Origin: Bacteroidota bacterium
GTDB taxonomy: Bacteria > Bacteroidota > Bacteroidia > Bacteroidales > Paludibacteraceae
Direction: 5' to 3'
NCBI GenBank assembly: GCA_022709605.1
Contig: JAKLIM010000192.1
Span: forward strand, 1-7,093
DNA length: 7,093 bases
In this document: positions 1 through 6,500 of the stretch, in pieces
Layout: each line of letters opens with the position of its first letter
How positions within the stretch are numbered: position 1 is the first letter of the stretch
Notes under the pieces: generated by a model
The model's input: only the letters and a program-made list of their open reading frames with translations
What the model was told of the DNA's origin: nothing
The model's database searches: none
Position numbers and translations under genes: made by a program

Positions 1-1
1 T

Positions 2-325
2 GATGAAAAAATGGCAAAGTATGCCGAAGAACTTAAGAAATTAGGAATTGCTTACGAGGCTGATTTATTCGAAAAAGTAACCAAAGGCTTAGGCCCTTCA
101 ATTTACAACAAGGATTCTGAAGTTGTTTCGTGCAGCCAAAAATCAGAATTAGATAGTGTGAAAAATAATTTTTGTATTAAAAAACTGGGAGTTGCTGATG
201 AGCAAAAAATTGATGCTGCCATTGCAGCAGTTTGCGAAAAGTTGGGATCTTCGAACAAAAATAAATACAGAGCAATTTTCTACTATTTATTGGTTAAAGA
301 GCTAAAAGCAGAAGGCATATATTAA
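2..325 (+). CDS. DUF2853 family protein (5' end outside window)
   Basis: Small soluble protein of unknown function that I recognise as DUF2853. The family-like signature is visible: 'VTKGLGPSIYN' near residues 24-34 (counted from the Met codon at base 11), 'SELDSVKNNFCIKKLG' in the middle, and 'SNKNKYRAIFYYLLVK' near the C-terminus. It has no signal peptide and no membrane segment, and is Lys/Glu-rich and probably helical and cytoplasmic. The Met at base 11 is probably internal. The frame stays open back to base 2 and reads D-E-K before that Met, which resembles the usual family N-terminus of the type 'MSKxDExxAKYAxxLK'. The true start therefore probably lies a few codons before the window. 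Members are usually about 105-110 residues, so nearly the whole protein is visible. The stop at 323-325 is followed by a strong terminator, so it ends its transcription unit. The family call rests on memory of the family, not on a search. The function is unknown. Confidence 0.85.
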   Translation, partial: DEKMAKYAEELKKLGIAYEADLFEKVTKGLGPSIYNKDSEVVSCSQKSELDSVKNNFCIKKLGVADEQKIDAAIAAVCEKLGSSNKNKYRAIFYYLLVKELKAEGIY

Positions 326-348
326 GCTATTAAGTCTTTTAAAAAAAG

Positions 349-385
349 AAATCCTGTCCAAATAAAATGGACAGGATTTTTTTTT
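349..385 (+). terminator. Rho-independent terminator after the DUF2853 gene
   Basis: A perfect 12-bp stem pairs AAATCCTGTCCA (349-360) with TGGACAGGATTT (368-379) across a 7-base loop. A run of nine T residues follows (377-385), partly overlapping the stem end. It begins 23 bases after the DUF2853 stop codon and is a textbook intrinsic terminator. An A-run at 341-347 lies on the other side, so some activity on the opposite strand is possible. Confidence 0.93.
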
Positions 386-595
386 GTGATTGAAATACTA
401 AAAGATAATATTTTATATGATCTTAATAATAAGTTTATTATTACGCATGTCACAAGATGTTTGAAAGTGAATTGTTAATATTGTTTTTTTTGATTATTAA
501 ATTTTTATTAAATTGATACTGGAGCAAATTACGCAGAAAACTTTTTTTTGATTTTTTTTTCAATATTTGTTATTTTGATTGAAAATTTGTACGAA
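386..595. other. AT-rich non-coding spacer
   Basis: I see no gene, RNA gene or clear repeat here. The stretch is very AT-rich, with several T-tracts (about 483-490, 542-549 and 552-560). These may give intrinsic curvature upstream of the beta-helix gene promoter, but no defined operator or palindrome could be recognised. Confidence 0.5.
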
Positions 596-631
596 TTGAT
601 TAAATTTATAAAATATAAAATAATACATTTG
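596..631 (+). promoter_or_regulatory. Candidate Bacteroidota-type promoter for the beta-helix gene
   Basis: TACATTTG at 624-631 is an exact match to the TAnnTTTG -7 consensus used by the Bacteroidota primary sigma factor. A TTG at 596-598 is the nearest -33-like element, but the 25-bp gap is longer than the usual spacing of about 20 bp, so the upstream half is uncertain. Transcription would start near 637-640, giving a leader of about 24 bases. The leader ends in the A-rich stretch TTAGAAAAAA directly before the ATG, with no GGAGG-like site, as is common in this phylum. Confidence 0.5.
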
Positions 632-661
632 CAATTATTAATTTAGTTAAATTAGAAAAAA

Positions 662-3091
662 ATGAAAAAATTATTATTCAATCTATTTATGTTGTGTGTT
701 TTTATACCGCAGGCATACACAGCCAAATATTATGTTGCTCCTATTTCTTCGGGCAATACCAATGGGTCTTCCTGGGTGAATGCTTCGGCCAGTTTAAAAA
801 CAATTCTTGATGCGGCAGTTGCAGGAGATACAGTTTGGGTTGCATCGGGGACTTATAAGCCTACAGACACCTTAAACAGGCTTCTGTCATTTAATATTAA
901 AGATGGTGTTAAGGTTTTTGGAGGTTTTTCGGGAACAGAAACAAACTTAATTCAACGTGATATTATTGCAAATAAAACCATACTTTCAGGAAATATAGGT
1001 ATTGAAACAGATAGTACTGATAATAGCTCAACAGTGGTGAATTTTAATAAATGCAGTGCAAATACCGAACTCGATGGTTTTACGGTCAGCAATGGTCAGT
1101 CAATTACCCCTTCAATCACAATAAATTCACCGACTTCGCTTATTGGAAACATCAATGTAGGTTCAGCATCTTTTGGACCAAAAGTTTTTTCTTTAACTGG
1201 TGATGTTGTTCTGGCTGAACCAAACATTGCTTGTGCTGATATTACAAATAATGTTACCGGAAAAATTGTTTTAATTCAACGAGGAACTTGTACGTTTAAA
1301 TCAAAAGCTTTAAAAGCACAAACAGCGGGAGCAATAGGAGTTATAATTTATAATAATACGACTGGAGATGTAACTGATCCGATGGGAGATGATGCAAATA
1401 TTAGTCAGGAAATTACAATTCCTGTAGTATCATTATCATTAGCAACCGGTACAGTTATAAGAAATGCATTAACCACCAATACCGTAAATATTTCAATAAC
1501 AAAGGCATTAAGCACAGTAGGTGGTGCAGCATTAAATGTGATTAACAGTACTTGTAAAATTAAAAATTGTATACTAAAAAATAATTATTCAACCAAAAGT
1601 GCTGTTCTATGCGATAGTACATCAACGCCTACTTTTAGCAATTGTACTTTCGATAGGAATAAATCAACCATTTATGGGGGTGCAGTTTATAATATTGTTT
1701 CCGGGTCAATATTTCTGAATTGTAATTTTACCAATAACCAGTCTTCTTATGGTGGAGCTGTTTACAACGAAATATCTGCCGCAGTCTTTACTAATTGCAC
1801 ATTTCAAAATAATAGTTCTATATATAGCGGTGGAGCGGTTTTTAATTTAATTTTGCAAAATAGTTTTAAAAACTGTTCCTTTATTACAAACAGAGCCAAT
1901 TACGGGGGTGCAATTTATAATCAAAATTCACCACTTATTTTGGATAGTTGTTATTTTACCAATAATGTTGTAACTCAAACCGGAGGAGCAATTTATCAGA
2001 ATACATCAAACTCAACGATAACAAATTGTATTTTCGATGCGAATCAATCAGTCTATGCAGGTGCAATTTATAACGATATAAATTCATCTACAAACATTTA
2101 TAAAACTACATTTTACAATAATAGTGCTTCAACCGGAGGTGCAATTTATAGTAAAATGAATACAACTATTTCAAATTCATTATTCGAATTAAACAAATCA
2201 ATCAATTCAGGTGCAGCAATCATGTATGTAGGTGGAACAAATACCCTGAATAATACAATTATAATTAGAAATTCATCAGACGGCGGAACAGTGGGCTCGG
2301 GTGGTGGAATTCAATTAAATGATTCACTTGCAGTAGTGAATGTTAATAACTGTTTGATTGTTAATAATCAAGCCAAAGGTACCGCTGATGATGGCGGTGG
2401 AGCAATAATGATTTATGGAGGTGTATTAAACCTTAAAAACAGTACCATAGCTCAAAACAGTTCGGCAACTCAAGGTGGTGCAATTCGGATAAAAGATAAT
2501 AAAGGAAATGCCTACATTGAAAACACAATTATTTGGGGTAATACAGCAACAGTTGCAGGTACCGAACAATTATATAATACGGGAGGTAAAGATTCTGTTT
2601 CATATTCAATTGTGCAGGGCACTCCTGTCTATCCCGGCATTGGAAACCTCAATTCAAATCCTCTTTTTGTAAATACAGCAAATGAAACCGGGGATGATCA
2701 TAACTATCTAACAGAGGATGATGGATTTGCTCTTATGGTAAGTTCGCCTGCAATTAATAATGGAAATCCTGCTTCAAATTTATTACCTACAGATATAAGA
2801 GGTTTTGCCCGTGTTCGTAATTATGATATGGGAGCGTATGAATATCAAATAACTACAGGTATGCAGACGGAAACAAAATCCAATCAACTTATTTACCCAA
2901 ACCCTGCAACCCATAGTATTTATGTAAATGCAGATGTGTGTGCTTCAGTTATAAATATTTATAATCTTAGTGGTGTTTTGGAACTAACTCAACAAATAGA
3001 CGGTAAATCGGAGATTGATATAAGTGGGTTAAATCAAGGAGTTTATGTATTAAAAGTAAATGATAAAGTAATAAAATTAATAAAAAAATAA
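662..3091 (+). CDS. Secreted parallel beta-helix protein with inserted PA domain and T9SS sorting domain
   Basis: An 809-residue exported protein. Residues 1 to about 20 form a Sec signal peptide (KK, then a hydrophobic core, cleavage near AYTA). A first helix segment (about 25-150) has the 'GDTVWVASGTYKP' and 'GGFSGTE' motifs common at the start of DUF1565/beta-helix proteins. Residues about 163-282 look like a protease-associated (PA) domain: 'GKIVLIQRGTCTFKSKAL', 'AGAIGVIIYNN', and a likely disulfide pair C191/C210. The helix then resumes (about 285-645), with eight coils of about 25 residues carrying FxxN and GGA(I/V). Residues about 647-728 match the choice-of-anchor-Q style ending ('NPLFVN', 'SSPAINNGN', 'DMGAYEY'). 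Residues 742-809 form a T9SS type A sorting domain ('IYPNPAT', ending 'VYVLKVNDKVIKLIKK'). The probable path is Sec export, then T9SS across the outer membrane. The ligand or substrate is unknown. The fold suggests adhesion or polysaccharide binding, and no catalytic lyase or hydrolase residues could be identified. The ATG at 662 fits the signal peptide. Confidence 0.9.
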   Translation: MKKLLFNLFMLCVFIPQAYTAKYYVAPISSGNTNGSSWVNASASLKTILDAAVAGDTVWVASGTYKPTDTLNRLLSFNIKDGVKVFGGFSGTETNLIQRDIIANKTILSGNIGIETDSTDNSSTVVNFNKCSANTELDGFTVSNGQSITPSITINSPTSLIGNINVGSASFGPKVFSLTGDVVLAEPNIACADITNNVTGKIVLIQRGTCTFKSKALKAQTAGAIGVIIYNNTTGDVTDPMGDDANISQEITIPVVSLSLATGTVIRNALTTNTVNISITKALSTVGGAALNVINSTCKIKNCILKNNYSTKSAVLCDSTSTPTFSNCTFDRNKSTIYGGAVYNIVSGSIFLNCNFTNNQSSYGGAVYNEISAAVFTNCTFQNNSSIYSGGAVFNLILQNSFKNCSFITNRANYGGAIYNQNSPLILDSCYFTNNVVTQTGGAIYQNTSNSTITNCIFDANQSVYAGAIYNDINSSTNIYKTTFYNNSASTGGAIYSKMNTTISNSLFELNKSINSGAAIMYVGGTNTLNNTIIIRNSSDGGTVGSGGGIQLNDSLAVVNVNNCLIVNNQAKGTADDGGGAIMIYGGVLNLKNSTIAQNSSATQGGAIRIKDNKGNAYIENTIIWGNTATVAGTEQLYNTGGKDSVSYSIVQGTPVYPGIGNLNSNPLFVNTANETGDDHNYLTEDDGFALMVSSPAINNGNPASNLLPTDIRGFARVRNYDMGAYEYQITTGMQTETKSNQLIYPNPATHSIYVNADVCASVINIYNLSGVLELTQQIDGKSEIDISGLNQGVYVLKVNDKVIKLIKK
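1640..2221 (+). repeat. Eight-coil FxxN / GGA(I/V) repeat region within the beta-helix gene
   Basis: Residues 327-520 of the beta-helix protein contain FxxN tetrapeptides starting at F330, F356, F381, F407, F432, F458, F484 and F508 (FDRN, FTNN, FQNN, FITN, FTNN, FDAN, FYNN, FELN). The spacing is 24-26 residues. Each is followed 8-10 residues later by GGAV, GGAI or a variant (AGAI, SGAAI), usually with Y/F after it. In the first six coils the FxxN is preceded by [N/S]C-x, so a column of cysteines (C329 through C456 at the same coil position) may stack inside the helix. The repeats are diverged at DNA level, which points to old duplication rather than recent slippage. Confidence 0.85.
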
Positions 3092-3163
3092 TACAGTATT
3101 TGTTATGTCGGTTATAAATAATGTTCTTTGTTAGCAATTATTTAAAACGACATTACTTACAAA

Positions 3164-3222
3164 AAAAAGAGTTTCTGAAAATAATTTACCTGTATTTGGT
3201 AATTATGGCAGAAACTCTTTTT
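3164..3222. terminator. Long hairpin, probable bidirectional terminator between convergent genes
   Basis: AAAAAGAGTTTCTG (3164-3177) pairs perfectly with CAGAAACTCTTTTT (3209-3222), a 14-bp stem. Inside it, ATAATTTACC (3181-3190) pairs with GGTAATTAT (3198-3206) with one bulged T, leaving a TGTATTT loop. A T-run closes the plus-strand side and an A-run (3161-3168, T-run on the minus strand) closes the other, so it can work in both directions. It lies 72 bases after the beta-helix gene stop and would also end the minus-strand peptidase transcript after it has passed through the 21-bp repeat array. Confidence 0.85.
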
Positions 3223-3243
3223 AAATTTATTAATTAGTTGTCG

Positions 3244-3578
3244 ATCATCGTGTATTAAACTAAATCGTCCTGCTCTAAAACTATATCACCATGCACTAAA
3301 ACCAAATCGCCACGTTCTAAAACTATATCACTATGCTCTAAAACCAAATCGCCATGCTTTATATGTTAATCGCCATGGTTTATATGTTAATCACCATGCT
3401 TAATATGTTAATCACCACGCCTTATATGTTAATCACCACGCCTTATATGTTAATCACCACGCCTTATATGTTAATCGCCACGCTTTATATGTTAATCACC
3501 ATTCTTTATATGTTAATCACCACGCTTTAAAACTAAATCGCCACGCTTAATATGTTAATCGCCCTGCTATAATACTTT
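3244..3578. repeat. Array of about sixteen 21-bp tandem repeats
   Basis: Sixteen contiguous units fill the space between the minus-strand peptidase stop codon (3580-3582) and the terminator hairpin. Fifteen units are exactly 21 bases; the first (3244-3263) is 20. On the plus strand each unit is a core ATCRCCAYGC followed by a linker. The linker is YTTATATGTTA-like in units 6-13 and 15, and TCTAAAACTAT- or TAAAACCAA-like in units 2-5 and 14. ATC is invariant in all units. Position 4 is always A or G, and position 8 always C or T. Units 9-11 (3411-3473) are identical, a sign of recent expansion. The outermost units are the most degenerate. There are no unique spacers, so it is not CRISPR. I see no coding signal; the minus strand has stops in all three frames. 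The function is unknown; a protein-binding array or a 3' UTR element are both possible. Confidence 0.93.
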
Positions 3579-3579
3579 T

Positions 3580-6500
3580 TTATTGAATTATCAATTTCGA
3601 TATCTGACTTTGTTTACCATCGCCTCCAATGTGGATGAAATAAATTCCCTTACTAACAGAAGTCAAATCGATAGAAAAATCTGATATATAATTTATTTTC
3701 TTTTTAAACACAATTTGACCAGCTGTATTGGTTATACATAGTTCTGAATTAATGGCCTCCGGTTGCAAGTGCATTGATACAAATCCGCTTGATGGATTTG
3801 GGAACACAGACATTAATTTATTTTCTACAGGTGAATTAATTGCCGTTGAAGTAAAACTCCGAACCACATTGCTTATCCTAACTTCGTCCACATATCCATC
3901 AATTCCACTTCCAATTAATAAATCTTTTAAATTGAGATAGGTAGTTGAACCTGTATAAGAATTTGATTGCTGAGCTACTAATTTACGGTTTATATCATGA
4001 ATCAGAATTTGTGTCTGCGATGCTTTAGTATCCCGAATAAAGGCAATATGATACCATTGGTTCAAGCTCAGTGAGTAATTACTAACTCCATTTCGGGAAC
4101 TTGCATCTGAAAAATAAAAACCATGAAAAACATTTCCCCACCAGGGATTAATTTCAAGTGAATAGTTGGATGCATAAGCATCGGTATCACCTGGCTTTGT
4201 AAGAATATACATATTGGCATTTGGATTAAACGAAGTAGGTTTCACCCACGCCTCAATGGTCCAGTCGCCCGTTAAACTAAGATTTGCATGATGAGGAACA
4301 GTAATACCCGATGTTGTTCTATAGCAATTTCCAAGCTGAGACCCCGTCGTTGCATCCGAAACAATATTCTGTGCCACCCCTGCTCCATTGGCCGATAGAT
4401 TCGACCGGTTATTCAAATCATTATCAAAATGCATCAGCAATACGGTGTTTTTATCAACCAAATAAGGACCACCAATTGCATTGGGTTGTAATATGTTGAA
4501 ATTATAGTCACTCATATCGTTATTTGTTGCATTGGCAGCATCAGAGATTCTGATTTTACATTGATTGGAAATTGTCCACGGAACAATCCACTTAAAAGTT
4601 TTTGCAGAGGCAGCAACACCGGTATTTAGTGTTGACCAGGAAGATCCATTGTTACCCGAAAACTCAATCTTAAAATTGGATAAGGTAGTATTTCCCCACG
4701 ATATATTTACTGTATCACCGGCAATAAGGTATTCATTTCCAATTGGAAAATTGATTTGTGGTTTATCCAAACTGACTTTTGTAAACGGACCATAAATTGT
4801 TTCGACATTTAAATTATCGGGAGCCGAGAATTTTAATAAAAATTTACCATTATAACTGGCAGCATCCCATGTACAGGAAGTAGAAGTTGTTTTGGTAGCA
4901 ATAGTAGTCCAGGTGGCTCCATTGTCGGTCGATACAGCCACATTTAATTTTATATCACCTTTTAAAGGTGTCCAGTTTATACTGATAGAAGATGTCGTAT
5001 ATTCAGTATTTATCGTCGGATTGATAAGTGTAACTATATTTATGTTTTGTACTCTAACATCAAAATCAAAATAGAAATCATTTAAAAATGCCTGAGCAGT
5101 GGAATACCCTAAACTTTGATAAGCCGCAAGATCGTTTTGTTGTACAGCTTTAAGCAGATTATAACCGCCTCTTCTATAAATATAATCATTGAGGAAATAT
5201 CCCATTGTATAATACCCATAATCGGGCGATGGATAAATACGGGTATCTTCATACGTTGGACGATGTCCAAAATATGTTGTTCCCGCAGACAAGCAATTAA
5301 TTCCATCCAACCTTACTGTACTCATCGTAATTGGACCTGCTGCACAGAATTGTGGAAATCCTTCATTTAACCAGGCTGTTACTATTCCCTGATGAATCAA
5401 TCCCTGGAATGCATGCGCTAATTCATGCCTGTTTTGATGATAAAACCTTGTAAGTAAATCTGTTGAAGGAGAAGATGTTGAATGTAATCCTGATGACCAG
5501 GCTGTACCTCCGGTAAGTCGACCATTTGGATCACAGGCTAACCCTTCGATTTCACCATCTTTACAACCTGTTAGTGTAAAGAAACTTAGTTTTTCGCCAG
5601 CTTCAATATTGAAATTATTGACGTATTCAGTGTATGCTGTTTCGGTAACTGTACTGAAATATGGGAAGTTAATTGATGCATCATTTGGTGTGGTATAGAA
5701 TTTAAAATGATCGGTTTCCACACATATTTTTACCCGCGAATTTTCATCCGGTTGTAAGAAGCGTGCATATAAATAACGATTGAAATCGGCTAATAATTCG
5801 GCTTTTGTGTTGGTTAGAAACCATCCGGAATCAGTATTAAATGCTGAAGCTGATATTGGAGAAATAAACTGATACGCCCAATTTTTATACACGTTCATAA
5901 ATTCGCCAAAAGCACCAGCGATCAGGTACCCTTTTTTGTCGATAAAATTTGTTGTGTTATTCATGTCATCGAACGAAGTAAGCGAACCGCCATAATTTGT
6001 TACTGCTGTTTTTATGGTTGCATCGGCCGGTAATAATCCCGCTTCAAAAATCGGGAAACCTACTTTGAGTAATAACGGTAAATTACGCGTGTTATAAAAG
6101 TCGTACATATACTTCTGGCACACATAGTATAGTGCAACTTTGGTTAAATCGGGAAATACGGCTTTTTGTTCAGCTGTGATAGGCTCGCTGAAGTTGATAG
6201 TTCCATCTGTAGCTACAAATCCGGCATCAAACGATAAATTGTCAGCCGGTTTTTGTGCCTGGTATTCGGCCGGAGTAATTTGCTTTAACGTGTAATTGTA
6301 TTTGGTGTATTGACCAGAAAACCAATAGCGTATGTGTGTGTCCAGTACTTTTATTTTATTGTTTATCTGAGTCATATCCAGACCACTCACCGCATTGGTA
6401 TTAAATTTTACGGTTGGTAATGTTTTATTTGTATTTTCAACATCCAGCAATCTGCTTCCTAAGGTTGTTTCATCAACTTTCAATTCATAACCTCCGTTTG

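Noticed and set aside
586..608. Alternative promoter elements (TTTG at 586-589 with TAAATTTA at 601-608)
   Set aside because: TAAATTTA lacks the final G of TAnnTTTG and the 11-bp spacing is too short. TACATTTG at 624-631 is a better match and better placed.
662..3091. Pectate lyase or other polysaccharide lyase activity for the beta-helix protein
   Set aside because: The fold is shared with such enzymes, but I could not identify conserved catalytic Arg/Lys/Asp motifs. The coils are short FxxN/GGA repeats more typical of structural or adhesive proteins.
3105..3153. Inverted repeat ATGTCG ... CGACAT after the beta-helix gene
   Set aside because: Only 6 bp with a loop of about 37 bases; expected by chance, and the strong hairpin just downstream explains termination.
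3348..3527. Possible repeat peptide on the plus strand (frame reading I-T/A-T/M-P/L-Y-M-L per unit)
   Set aside because: Only units 6-13 stay open in this frame; units 2-5 and 14 contain an in-frame TAA. There is no ribosome binding site or start context, and the terminator hairpin lies upstream, so this is a by-product of a period divisible by three.
3244..3578. CRISPR array
   Set aside because: Units are contiguous 21-mers with no unique spacers of uniform length and no cas genes nearby.
3728..5370. Short open frames of 60-84 residues on the plus strand, and a 65-residue frame at 5109-5306 on the minus strand
   Set aside because: All lie inside the peptidase gene in other frames, have no recognisable domains, and show the low-complexity composition expected of shadow frames.
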